11,303 nt of DNA from an uncultured Mailhella sp. (GCA_910578585.1 CAJTRG010000026.1:1-11303); one strand, 5' to 3'; shown: positions 1 to 6,611, counted from the stretch's first letter. Notes: generated from the letters alone by a model not told the origin. Made by a program: numbers and translations.

Positions 1-182
1 GAGATAAAGTTTTTCCCCTGCAAGAAATTCGTAAGATTTACTGGAAATGCTCTAGTTCGCTGCGGAGGAAGGGGTTCGCCCCGTTTTCCCCTTTGTAAAG
101 TCGTGGGTTGGCTACAACCCATAAAAAATATTTGTATATTTAATGAAATAAGCTTTTTGAATTTTTTTGTTTTGCATAAAAT
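1..182. other. Non-coding left edge with small hairpins
   Basis: No gene is supported here. A GGGG-TTCG-CCCC hairpin sits at 71-82. The same GGGG can instead pair, as AAGGGG (69-74), with CCCCTT (88-93), so two exclusive folds are possible. A second hairpin pairs TGGGTTG (104-110) with CAACCCA (115-121) around a GCTA loop. Neither is followed by a convincing T-run on either strand. The stretch from 122 to 182 is AT-rich without visible structure. It may be the tail of a transcription unit lying outside the window. Confidence 0.4.
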
Positions 183-213
183 AAAAAGACACGCGTTGTA
201 TGCGTGCCTTTTT
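183..213 (-). terminator. Rho-independent terminator of the RRM gene
   Basis: Read on the minus strand, AAAAAGGCACGC pairs with GCGTGTCTTTTT around a 7-base loop, giving a 12-bp stem ending in a T-run. One pair is G-T on the minus-strand RNA but would be an A-C mismatch on the plus strand. This supports minus-strand use, about 27 bases past the RRM stop codon. Confidence 0.85.
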
Positions 214-240
214 ATCTGAAATTTGTGTTTGTGAATGAAT

Positions 241-495
241 TTATTTGGTTTTCTTTGGATTTGCTTCGTTGACTTTTAATGTGCGTCCGCCGTATTCAGA
301 GCCATTAAATTTTTCAATTGCAGCAAGTGCTTCGTTATCTTCCATTTCAACAAAACCAAAGCCCTTTGGCTTACCTGTTTCACGATCGTTGATAAGTTTT
401 ACCGTTAATACATTGCCAACTTCTTGAAATAATTGTTTTAATTGTTCTTCGGAAGTTGACCAGGGTAAATTACCAACATAAATTGACTTAGCCAT
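241..495 (-). CDS. Single-RRM RNA-binding protein
   Basis: An 84-residue protein that is almost entirely one RNA recognition motif. RNP2 is IYVGNL at residues 5-10 and RNP1 is KGFGFVEM at residues 44-51, with the aromatic residues Y6, F46 and F48 that stack on RNA bases. The rest fits the beta-alpha-beta-beta-alpha-beta fold. A lysine-rich tail (KKTK) follows, without the glycine-rich extension seen in some cyanobacterial relatives. Bacterial proteins of this family bind single-stranded RNA in the cytoplasm and are often linked to cold or stress; the targets here are unknown. I start at the ATG (495) rather than the adjacent upstream TTG (498), because GAGG at 507-504 is 8 bases from the ATG and only 5 from the TTG. 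The gene stands alone on this strand with its own terminator. A possible short ORF overlaps its start by 8 bases. Confidence 0.93.
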   Translation of the reverse strand: MAKSIYVGNLPWSTSEEQLKQLFQEVGNVLTVKLINDRETGKPKGFGFVEMEDNEALAAIEKFNGSEYGGRTLKVNEANPKKTK

Positions 496-640
496 CAAAA
501 GTTCCTCTCAAATGATTGTAGAATAGTGCGTATTCTCTTTGTGCCTTTTGGCACAAAACATGGGGCTTGTCAACCATTCTTCCCCAAAAAATAAAAAAAG
601 ATTTTTCTATCAGCTTTTTATTCTTATACTTTTTTGTCAT
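488..640 (-). CDS. Possible leader ORF overlapping the RRM gene start
   Basis: A 50-codon ORF reads from ATG at 640 to a TAA at 490-488, so its stop lies inside the second and third codons of the RRM gene. AAAGGA at 655-650 gives a plausible ribosome site 9 bases upstream. The first half is very basic (MTKKYKNKKLIEK) and a short aromatic stretch (FFIFWG) follows. I recognise no family. The overlap would allow translational coupling to the RRM protein. Against it, the ORF spans two inverted repeats and a TTGACA box, so the DNA may be only promoter and leader. It is weakly supported as a protein. Confidence 0.25.
   Translation of the reverse strand: MTKKYKNKKLIEKSFFIFWGRMVDKPHVLCQKAQREYALFYNHLRGTFDG
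520..536. promoter_or_regulatory. Inverted repeat upstream of the RRM gene
   Basis: AGAATA and TATTCT form a perfect 6-bp inverted repeat separated by GTGCG. It ends about 10 bases before the RRM ribosome site. The dyad could be an operator or a weak leader hairpin. TATTCT, read on the minus strand, also resembles a -10 element. Confidence 0.4.
538..557. promoter_or_regulatory. 8-bp stem-loop in the RRM promoter or leader region
   Basis: TTTGTGCC (538-545) and GGCACAAA (550-557) form a perfect 8-bp stem with a four-base T or A loop, depending on strand. Just upstream on the minus strand is a perfect TTGACA (573-568). If that box is used as a -35, this dyad would cover the -10 region. If transcription starts further upstream, it would fold as RNA in the leader. 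There is no T-run, so it is not a terminator. Confidence 0.5.
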
Positions 641-925
641 AATACGTTGTCCTTTATTCAAGTTTTTGATGAAAGAAAACAAAAAAAGTCTTGCAAAAAA
701 GCCTGATTATTAGAAAAATAACGCTTTGCCAAAATTGTATGCATGTTTTATCTGCATGGAAAAAGCAAAATGGGAAGCGGCTGCCAAAAGACGCGAAAAA
801 TTTTATAAAGAATGCATTTGAGATTTTATATCCGTCCACAGTGGGTGCGGCATGCGAAAAAATGCTTGAGGCGGGCAAAGAGTTCAGGCGAGCAAGGCAA
901 AATATTCTGTAACCAGCGAAAAATC
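641..925. other. Intergenic stretch with no supported gene
   Basis: No ORF here has a ribosome site. Two overlapping frames on the plus strand look somewhat protein-like: a 21-residue peptide starting MEKAKWEAAAKRREKF (756-821), and, in another frame, a helical-looking stretch ending in FRRARQNIL (up to 912). Together they could be the remains of a small frameshifted gene, but chance is equally likely. I see no RNA gene. Confidence 0.3.
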
Positions 926-956
926 TTGACAAAAAGGGGAATAGCGGGAAAATATT
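926..956 (+). promoter_or_regulatory. Probable promoter of the small exported-protein gene
   Basis: A perfect -35 box TTGACA lies at 926-931. The best -10 candidates are AAATAT or AATATT at 950-956, with spacers of 18 or 19 bases, so the -10 is weak. The context CTTGAC is shared with the candidate promoters before the ABC exporter gene and before psd. Transcription would start roughly 45 bases upstream of the ATG at 1011. Confidence 0.5.
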
Positions 957-1010
957 TAATATGTGTTCTTATAAAGGACGGTACGACAGAAAAATTTGGG
1001 AGGTAATACT

Positions 1011-1370
1011 ATGAAAAAATTTGTTTTTATACTTTTGTGCTTGTTTGTATTTCCATTCAATTCTTTTGGGGAAGAACCCAGCAAAGAGGAACGTACTTTT
1101 ACCGGGAAACTTGACCTTCCCGAAGCTGCAGAACCTGGCTATTATCCCGGCATGGAAACAGACTTTATTACAACAGAAGGGAAATGTTACAGTATTTCCA
1201 ATACAAATGAAGAAGTTCTGAAACAAGTTGAGAAATATTGCACACCAAAATGTAAAATAACAGCCATCATTGTTATGGATACCTATCTTCATAAGATTAT
1301 AAAAATTGAAACAGTAAAAGAAGACTGTAACGAAATTGATGCGACAACAAACAACAAGGTTGTTGATTAA
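1011..1370 (+). CDS. Small secreted protein with four cysteines, unknown function
   Basis: A 119-residue protein that I do not recognise. It begins with a clear signal peptide: MKK, a hydrophobic core (FVFILLCLFVF), and a likely cleavage after SFG at residue 20. The mature part of about 99 residues is acidic and hydrophilic and has cysteines at 59, 77, 81 and 106, with 77 and 81 in a CTPKC arrangement. Four cysteines in an exported domain suggest two disulfides in the periplasm, or possibly metal binding; that is inference. The alternating ITAIIVMDTY and KIIKIETV segments look like beta strands. There is no lipobox, as the only signal-peptide cysteine (C10) lies inside the hydrophobic core. 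The ATG is preceded by GGGAGGT (998-1004) at good spacing; an in-frame TTG at 996 overlaps this ribosome site and is unlikely to be the start. The gene appears monocistronic, with its own promoter and terminator. Confidence 0.8.
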   Translation: MKKFVFILLCLFVFPFNSFGEEPSKEERTFTGKLDLPEAAEPGYYPGMETDFITTEGKCYSISNTNEEVLKQVEKYCTPKCKITAIIVMDTYLHKIIKIETVKEDCNEIDATTNNKVVD

Positions 1371-1371
1371 G

Positions 1372-1400
1372 AAAAAGGAGATTTTACAATCTCTTTTTTT
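1372..1400 (+). terminator. Rho-independent terminator after the exported-protein gene
   Basis: AAAAAGGAGATT (1372-1383) pairs with AATCTCTTTTTT (1388-1399) around TTAC, with one G-T wobble, and the right arm runs into seven T. It begins immediately after the stop codon. Confidence 0.85.
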
Positions 1401-1442
1401 GTGCTCGGCTGTGCTTGGCAGTATATTTTGGATATTTTTTCT

Positions 1443-1487
1443 GCCGCCTTTTCATTCTGTTTATGAAAATCTGCAAAGCGGCTTTTT
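1443..1487 (+). terminator. Possible second terminator
   Basis: GCCGC (1443-1447) pairs with GCGGC (1478-1482), and inside it TTTTCAT (1449-1455) pairs with ATGAAAA (1463-1469). Between the two helices is an uneven internal loop of one base against eight. TTTTT follows directly, and a further T-rich stretch lies just beyond. This fits a backup terminator on the plus strand. The large internal loop makes it weaker than the one at 1372. Confidence 0.5.
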
Positions 1488-1544
1488 CTCATTTTTGTAA
1501 TGCGCGGTTAACTGTATTTTTTTCAAAGCAAAAAAAGGAAATTC

Positions 1545-1573
1545 TTGACGGAGAAACCTTTACACGGTAATTT
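1545..1573 (+). promoter_or_regulatory. Probable promoter of the MsbA-type exporter gene
   Basis: TTGACG (1545-1550), a 17-base spacer, then TAATTT (1568-1573) makes a good sigma-70-type promoter. The first three bases of this -35 box are the TTG that would otherwise be taken as the gene's start codon. Transcription would begin near 1580, just before the AAGGAG ribosome site at 1581-1586. Confidence 0.5.
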
Positions 1574-1592
1574 AGCAAAAAAGGAGTCTGTT

Positions 1593-3434
1593 TTGCTGTT
1601 AAAATTACTCAAGAAAAATTATTTTATTGCAACCTATTTGAAAATGTGGCCTTTTGTAAAGCCCATTTGGTTTGTGTCTCTGATTTCTGTTTTAATTGGT
1701 ATTCCTATTGGTGCACTGGATGCCACAATTGCTCTTTTTTTGAAGCCTTATACAGATTTGGTTATTGTCAGCAATAATGCTCAGGCTCCCTGGTATCTGC
1801 CTTTTTTAATTGTCGGTTTTACTATTGTTCAAGGTCTCTTGATTTACGCTTCTGCCTATTTGAGCGCCTATGCCGGCGGACGTTTGACAAATTCTGTGCG
1901 TGAAGCTCTTTATGATAAGCTCATTCAACTGGACAGCGCCTATTATGATAAGCAAAATTCCGGTGTTATTTTAGTGCGTTTTTCAGGCGATGCCGGTACT
2001 GCAAGCGCAGGCTTGCTGGGTAATGCGAAAAACCTTGTGACCAGGGTTTGTTCCACATTAGCCCTTCTTTGCGTGCTCATTTATACGTCCTGGAAACTTG
2101 CGCTGATTGCTGTTGTTATTTTGGGTATTACGGTTGCTCCTCTGACTATGGTCAGGCGGCTTTTGAAGAAGATTGTAGAAAGGACTATTGTTATTTCACA
2201 GCAGCTTAATGTAAATTATAATGAAACCTATGCCGGCAATAAAACCATTCGTGCCTATAACTTGCAGGAAAACCAGCGACAATCCTTTATCAAACATGTG
2301 GAAGAAGGTTTTCAATTAGGTTTGAAGTCCGTGCGCCGCACCGCCTGGATTTCTCCCTTTATGCATTTTTCTGTTTCTGTGGGCGTGAGCTTGACCATTG
2401 CTTACGGCAGCTGGCTTATTGTGCACAATGAAATGACAGCCGGTGACTTTGTGGCGTTTTTGGCAGCGCTGCTCATGATGTATACGCCCATCAAATCCCT
2501 TGGCAGTACCATAACGCATATGCAGGGCAGTTTCTTGGCGATTGAGCGTATTTTTGAAATTTTTGCTATCGAGCCTGCGATTAAAGAAAAAGAAGACTGC
2601 AAGGAATTGGTGGAATTTAAGGATAAAATCTGTTTTAATAACGTGGATTTTGAATACAAGGAAAATATTCCTGTGCTCAGAAAACTGAACCTGACCATTG
2701 AGAAAAATCAGGCCATTGCGCTGGTGGGCAACTCCGGCGGCGGCAAAAGTACCATTATTTCGCTTCTGCCTCGTTTCTATGATGTGGTAGGCGGAAGTAT
2801 TTCTATTGACGGTACAGATATCCGGGATTTTTCTATAAAATCCCTGCGTGATCAGATTTCCATTGTGTTCCAAGATAATTTCCTGTTCAATGGCACAATC
2901 CGTGAAAATATATTGTTTGGAAGAAAAGACTCCACGGAAGAAGAACTTGCCTATGCCGTAAAATCTGCCTATTTGGAAGATTTTATTGCCGAGCTTCCTG
3001 ACGGTTTGGAAACAGAAATTGGTGAACGGGGCACACTTCTTTCCGGCGGACAAAAACAGCGCGTTGCCATTGCCAGAGCTTTCTTGCGCAATGCGCCTAT
3101 CCTTATTTTGGATGAAGCAACGTCTGCTCTTGATAACAAGTCTGAAGCCATTGTGCAGCAGGCTATTGAAAATCTTATGGAAAATAAGACGGTTATCATT
3201 ATTGCCCACAGGCTTTCCACCATTAAAAATGCCGATAAAATTGCCTTTATTCAAGAAGGGGAAATGATTGAATTTGGCACCCATGAAGAGCTGATGCAAA
3301 TTCCTGACGGTTTTTATAAGAACTTGTATCAATTGCAGTTTAAGACCCAGGAAGAAGCTGTTTCAGACACTGCTTCCGAGATTGATCCGGACGCTGTTTT
3401 GACTGGAGAAGCCAAAGAAAAGGTTCTGGCATAA
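1593..3434 (+). CDS. msbA: MsbA-type lipid ABC exporter (fused permease and ATPase)
   Basis: An inner-membrane half-transporter of 613 residues, expected to work as a homodimer that uses ATP to flip a lipid outward. The N-terminal half has six hydrophobic segments, starting near residues 25-47. ALDATIALFLKPYTD resembles the KP-L-D region after helix 1 of MsbA, which favours lipid A-core export, but other lipid substrates are possible. The ATPase domain is complete: Walker A GNSGGGKST at 379-387, LSGGQ at 483-487, Walker B ending in D507-E508, and the switch histidine H539. An acidic tail follows the domain. Start choice: TTG at 1593 has AAGGAG six bases upstream, whereas the in-frame TTG at 1545 (629 residues) has a poorer site and probably belongs to a -35 box. 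No terminator separates it from psd 67 bases downstream, so partial co-transcription with the phospholipid genes is likely. The family is secure; the exact substrate is not. Confidence 0.88.
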   Translation: MLLKLLKKNYFIATYLKMWPFVKPIWFVSLISVLIGIPIGALDATIALFLKPYTDLVIVSNNAQAPWYLPFLIVGFTIVQGLLIYASAYLSAYAGGRLTNSVREALYDKLIQLDSAYYDKQNSGVILVRFSGDAGTASAGLLGNAKNLVTRVCSTLALLCVLIYTSWKLALIAVVILGITVAPLTMVRRLLKKIVERTIVISQQLNVNYNETYAGNKTIRAYNLQENQRQSFIKHVEEGFQLGLKSVRRTAWISPFMHFSVSVGVSLTIAYGSWLIVHNEMTAGDFVAFLAALLMMYTPIKSLGSTITHMQGSFLAIERIFEIFAIEPAIKEKEDCKELVEFKDKICFNNVDFEYKENIPVLRKLNLTIEKNQAIALVGNSGGGKSTIISLLPRFYDVVGGSISIDGTDIRDFSIKSLRDQISIVFQDNFLFNGTIRENILFGRKDSTEEELAYAVKSAYLEDFIAELPDGLETEIGERGTLLSGGQKQRVAIARAFLRNAPILILDEATSALDNKSEAIVQQAIENLMENKTVIIIAHRLSTIKNADKIAFIQEGEMIEFGTHEELMQIPDGFYKNLYQLQFKTQEEAVSDTASEIDPDAVLTGEAKEKVLA

Positions 3435-3455
3435 GCTGCAGTAAAAAGACATTTC

Positions 3456-3483
3456 TTGACAATCGGTTGTATTTCTTTACAAT
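3456..3483 (+). promoter_or_regulatory. Promoter of psd-pssA
   Basis: TTGACA (3456-3461) and TACAAT (3478-3483) are separated by 16 bases, a strong match to the sigma-70 consensus. It lies just after the exporter gene's stop codon. It should start a transcript near 3490, about 12 bases before the psd ATG. Confidence 0.7.
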
Positions 3484-3501
3484 AGGAAAAAAGAGATAAG
3501 T

Positions 3502-4146
3502 ATGAAAAATGAATCTATCAGTATTGCAAAAGAGGGCTACCCCATTATTGGCGCATTTTCTTTGTCAGCCCTTGTTTTTGCGTGTTTTGGCTGCCCTTTT
3601 GGGGCAATCCTTTTCCTTGCGCTTTTATGGTTTAGTATCTTCTTCTTCCGCGACCCTGAACGGGTTGCGCCCAGCGCAAAAGGTCTTGCCGTCAGTCCTG
3701 CGGACGGAAAAATTGTCCGTATTCAAAAACGTGAAGATCCCTTCGGCGGGAAGGAAAAGACCTGTATTTCCATCTTTATGAATGTGTTCAGTGTGCATGT
3801 GAACAGAAGTCCTGTTGCCGGCACGCTGCAAAAAATCGCCTATTTCCCCGGAAAATTTATGAATGCTGCCTTTGACAAGGCCAGCACCGATAATGAACGC
3901 TGTGCCTATCAGGTCCTTGATGAGGACGGTCTTACTTGGGAATTTGTACAGATTTCCGGGCTCATTGCGCGCCGTATTGTTTGCCGCGCCGATGAGGGTG
4001 ATACGCTTTCCCGCGGTGAACGTTTTGGAATGATCCGTTTCGGCTCCCGTGTGGATGTATATCTTCCGGAAGAATATGAAAGTTCTGTGAAAATCGGAGA
4101 ACAGGTTTTTGCAGGGCAAAGTGTACTGGCTAAAAAGAAAGATTAG
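3502..4146 (+). CDS. psd: Phosphatidylserine decarboxylase, short type
   Basis: Converts phosphatidylserine to phosphatidylethanolamine plus CO2 at the inner membrane. With 214 residues it belongs to the short (archaeal and delta-proteobacterial) class rather than the roughly 320-residue enterobacterial class. Two hydrophobic segments lie near residues 13-32 and 33-49. The catalytic region shows SPADGK with D68, and MNVFSVHVNRSP with H99, the probable aspartate and histidine of the self-cleavage relay. The cleavage site is FGSR: chain splitting between G181 and S182 would turn S182 into the pyruvoyl cofactor and leave an alpha chain of 33 residues. The LGST motif of E. coli is replaced by FGS, as usual in this class. 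The ATG is 18 bases after the -10 element, with a modest AAGAGA ribosome site. pssA follows 22 bases later, and supplies its substrate. Confidence 0.95.
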   Translation: MKNESISIAKEGYPIIGAFSLSALVFACFGCPFGAILFLALLWFSIFFFRDPERVAPSAKGLAVSPADGKIVRIQKREDPFGGKEKTCISIFMNVFSVHVNRSPVAGTLQKIAYFPGKFMNAAFDKASTDNERCAYQVLDEDGLTWEFVQISGLIARRIVCRADEGDTLSRGERFGMIRFGSRVDVYLPEEYESSVKIGEQVFAGQSVLAKKKD

Positions 4147-4168
4147 TCAGGAAAGTAAAGGGATAACC

Positions 4169-4939
4169 ATGACAGAACCCAAAAAACCACATAAAGGCGT
4201 CTATGTTCTTCCAAACCTCTTTACGGCAGGAAGTCTGTTTGCAGCTTTTTTGTGCGTAACATATTGTTTTAAAGGGCAGTTTCAAGCTGCTGCTCTCTCA
4301 ATCTTTTTGAGTGCCATTTTAGACGGATTGGACGGCAAAGTTGCGCGTCTGACCAATACTGCCAGCCAATTCGGCATTGAGTTTGACTCACTGGCTGATA
4401 TGGTGGCTTTTGGACTTGCGCCCGGGGTTCTTGCCTGGACATGGCAGCTGGAAGCCTATGGCAAACTGGGTACAGCTGTTTCCTTTTTGTTTGTGGCCTG
4501 CGCGGCGCTTCGTTTAGCCCGTTTCAATGTGGATGTGGCTGTTGTTTCCAAGCGTTTCTTTATTGGTCTGCCCAGTCCGGCAGCTGGCTGTACCTTGGCT
4601 GCCTTTGTGGTTTTTGTACCCTATCTGCCTGATTTTATGATGAATTATTTGCCGCAAATGACTTTCTTTTTGAGCATTTTGGCACCGCTGCTCATGGTTA
4701 GCCGCGTGCGGTATTTTTCCTTTAAAGAATATGGTTTTGTGAAGGAACATCCTTTCCGCGTGCTTGTTGCTGCCATGCTGCTCTTGATTTTGCTCTTCAG
4801 TGCGCCGTTTTTCTTTTTATTTATTGTTATTTTTGTGTATATTATTTGTGGTATTGTTTATACTTATGTATATATGCCTAACAGAAAGAACAGCCTTCTA
4901 CGTCGACTGCAAAAGTCTGGCGACGGCAGTTGTGATTAA
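4169..4939 (+). CDS. pssA: CDP-diacylglycerol-serine O-phosphatidyltransferase
   Basis: Makes phosphatidylserine from CDP-diacylglycerol and serine in the inner membrane, providing the substrate of the neighbouring decarboxylase. The 256-residue protein has the full CDP-alcohol phosphotransferase signature D52-x2-DG-x2-AR-x8-G-x3-D73-x3-D77, whose aspartates bind the metal and the CDP group. It has several hydrophobic helices, and the C-terminal third is almost continuously hydrophobic before a basic tail (RKNSLLRRLQK). Pairing with psd favours serine over glycerol phosphate as the acceptor, so this is the PssA type of the family rather than PgsA. I use the ATG at 4169, preceded by AAAGGGA; an in-frame TTG at 4109 would overlap the end of psd and has no clear ribosome site. 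A strong terminator lies about 30 bases downstream. Confidence 0.94.
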   Translation: MTEPKKPHKGVYVLPNLFTAGSLFAAFLCVTYCFKGQFQAAALSIFLSAILDGLDGKVARLTNTASQFGIEFDSLADMVAFGLAPGVLAWTWQLEAYGKLGTAVSFLFVACAALRLARFNVDVAVVSKRFFIGLPSPAAGCTLAAFVVFVPYLPDFMMNYLPQMTFFLSILAPLLMVSRVRYFSFKEYGFVKEHPFRVLVAAMLLLILLFSAPFFFLFIVIFVYIICGIVYTYVYMPNRKNSLLRRLQKSGDGSCD

Positions 4940-4958
4940 TAAATAAGATTAATATTGT
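4930..4958 (+). promoter_or_regulatory. Candidate leuA promoter ahead of the terminator
   Basis: TTGTGA (4930-4935), 17 bases, then TATTGT (4953-4958) is a moderate promoter match straddling the end of pssA. Transcripts from it would pass through the hairpin at 4971-4995 before reaching leuA. I found no better promoter between that hairpin and the leuA ATG. Confidence 0.3.
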
Positions 4959-4970
4959 ATTAATAGAATT

Positions 4971-5002
4971 GCCTGTCGAAACTTTTTTGACAGGCTTTTT
5001 TT
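4971..5002 (+). terminator. Rho-independent terminator between pssA and leuA
   Basis: GCCTGTC (4971-4977) pairs perfectly with GACAGGC (4989-4995) around an 11-base loop, followed by seven T (4996-5002). It ends the phospholipid transcript. It is only 18 bases from the leuA ATG, so it may also act as an attenuator for the leucine genes if they are transcribed from further upstream. Confidence 0.85.
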
Positions 5003-5020
5003 ATTGATAATGGAGGACTT

Positions 5021-6550
5021 ATGGATAATAGAGTTTACATTTTCGACACCACCTTGCGCGACGGCGAACAAAGTCCCGGTGCAACCATGAACCTGCAGGA
5101 AAAACTGCGCCTTGCCGAACAACTGGAAAAACTTGGCGTGGACTGTATTGAAGCCGGTTTCCCTGCTTCCAGCCAAGGGGATTTTGAATCCGTCAAAGCC
5201 ATTGCTGAAAAAGTGAAAACATGTCAGGTGGCAGGTCTTGCCCGCTGCATGGAAAAGGATATTGAACGCACCTGGGAGGCGATTAAGAATTGCAACCACC
5301 CAAGAATACATACCTTTTTGGCTACTTCTCCCATTCATATGCAGTATAAACTTCGCAAATCTCCCGACGAAGTGCTGGCTATGATTGAAAAGGGCGTTAC
5401 CCTTGCCCGCAGCCTTTGTCCTGTGGTGGAATTTTCTGCTGAGGATGCTTCCCGTTCAGATAAAGATTTTCTGGTGAAAGTGGCAACTGTCGCGATTAAT
5501 GCCGGAGCAGCCATTATCAATTTGCCTGATACTGTGGGCTATGCTATCCCCAGCGATTATGCAAAACTTATTGAATATGTGATTAAAAATTGTCCTGTGT
5601 CTGATAAAGCCATTTTCAGCGTGCACTGCCATGATGATTTGGGGCTCAGTGTTTCCAATTCGCTGGCAGCTATTGGCGCCGGTGCTCGGCAGGCAGAAGT
5701 GACCCTGTGCGGCATTGGCGAACGCGCCGGCAATACCTCTTTGGAAGAAGTGGTTATGGCGCTGAACGTGCGTAAAGATTTATTCCACTTGGAAACCAAT
5801 ATCAAACAGGAACAGCTTTTCCCTTCCTGCCGTTTGCTGTCTATGATTATCGGTAAGCCAATCCCCGCCAATAAAGCCATTATCGGCGGCAATGCCTTTG
5901 CCCATGAGTCCGGCATTCATCAGGACGGCATGCTCAAAAACCGTGAAACTTACGAAATCATGACCCCGCAAAGCATTGGCAGAACCAGCTCTGATATTGT
6001 GATTGGCAAGCACTCTGGCCGCAATGCCGTGCGCAATAAACTGGAAAGCCTGAATATCGGTTCTTTGACCGAAGAACAGTTTGAACAGGTTTTCAACGCG
6101 ATTAAAGCGCTGGCAGACAAGAAGAAAACCATTCACGATGAAGATATTGAATCCATTGTTGTGGGCGAAGTCTACCGCATGCCCGACAGCTATAAACTGC
6201 TGTCTGTGTCTGTGCACAGCTCCACGGACATTTTGCCGGCAACAGCCGCTGTCTCCTTGGATGTAAAGGGCGAAATCAAGTGCAAGGCAGGCATCGGTGT
6301 GGGACCTATTGACGCTGTCTTCAATGTTATTGCGGATATTTTAGAGCGCAGTCCGGAGCTGGAACGTTATGCCATCAACGCGGTTACCGGCGGCACAGAC
6401 GCGCAGGGTGAAGTGAGTGTGACCTTGTCTGAAAACGGTCTCACTGTCACCGGCCGTGCTTCCCACCACGATATTATCACGTCCAGCGCAAAAGCCTATG
6501 TAGACGCCATGAACCGTTTTGCGCGCAAGGAAAAGGATGAAAATTATTAG
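5021..6550 (+). CDS. leuA: 2-isopropylmalate synthase
   Basis: First committed step of leucine synthesis: condenses acetyl-CoA with 2-oxoisovalerate to give 2-isopropylmalate. The 509 residues match the usual length of the bacterial enzyme. The TIM-barrel domain opens with FDTTLRDGEQSPGA, containing catalytic R13 and metal ligand D14. The other metal ligands are H202 and H204 in HCHDD and N238 in GERAGN. HESGIHQDG starts at residue 295. The C-terminal part, from roughly residue 365 on, is the LeuA regulatory domain that binds leucine for feedback inhibition; VGPIDAVFNV and AVTGGTDAQGEV are typical of it. The start is supported by GGAGG at 5012-5016. leuC follows after 61 bases. The enzyme is intact, with no sign of being a homocitrate or citramalate synthase, though those relatives share the first motif. 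Confidence 0.96.
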   Translation: MDNRVYIFDTTLRDGEQSPGATMNLQEKLRLAEQLEKLGVDCIEAGFPASSQGDFESVKAIAEKVKTCQVAGLARCMEKDIERTWEAIKNCNHPRIHTFLATSPIHMQYKLRKSPDEVLAMIEKGVTLARSLCPVVEFSAEDASRSDKDFLVKVATVAINAGAAIINLPDTVGYAIPSDYAKLIEYVIKNCPVSDKAIFSVHCHDDLGLSVSNSLAAIGAGARQAEVTLCGIGERAGNTSLEEVVMALNVRKDLFHLETNIKQEQLFPSCRLLSMIIGKPIPANKAIIGGNAFAHESGIHQDGMLKNRETYEIMTPQSIGRTSSDIVIGKHSGRNAVRNKLESLNIGSLTEEQFEQVFNAIKALADKKKTIHDEDIESIVVGEVYRMPDSYKLLSVSVHSSTDILPATAAVSLDVKGEIKCKAGIGVGPIDAVFNVIADILERSPELERYAINAVTGGTDAQGEVSVTLSENGLTVTGRASHHDIITSSAKAYVDAMNRFARKEKDENY

Positions 6551-6556
6551 TTGCAA

Positions 6557-6570
6557 GATTTTTAAAAATC
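6557..6570. repeat. 14-bp perfect palindrome between leuA and leuC
   Basis: GATTTTT followed by AAAAATC forms a perfect palindrome six bases after the leuA stop. It has no loop and no T-run, so it is not a terminator. TATACT at 6578-6583 just beyond resembles a -10 box, but no good -35 stands at the right distance. It may be a protein-binding site or chance in AT-rich DNA. Confidence 0.35.
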
Positions 6571-6611
6571 AATAAAATATACTGGTTACCTCGAGCTAAA
6601 AGGAGAAAACA

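Noticed and set aside
3..19. Similarity between ATAAAG-TTTTCCCCT at the left end and 10928-10944, as ends of one element
   Set aside because: The match is short, needs a gap, is in direct orientation and is built from A and T runs; it is not good evidence of a shared repeat.
1411..1500. 29-codon hydrophobic ORF starting with GTG, resembling a small toxin peptide
   Set aside because: It has no ribosome site and falls across the second terminator hairpin; hydrophobicity follows from the T-rich sequence.
2316..3332. 338-codon ORF antisense to the exporter gene
   Set aside because: It lies wholly opposite a gene with all ABC motifs in order, has no ribosome site, and its translation is rich in scattered His, Asn and Phe as expected of a shadow frame.
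4987..4992. TTGACA inside the right arm of the pssA terminator as a leuA -35 box
   Set aside because: No -10-like hexamer lies at 15-19 bases; the only GATAAT is 13 bases away, too close.
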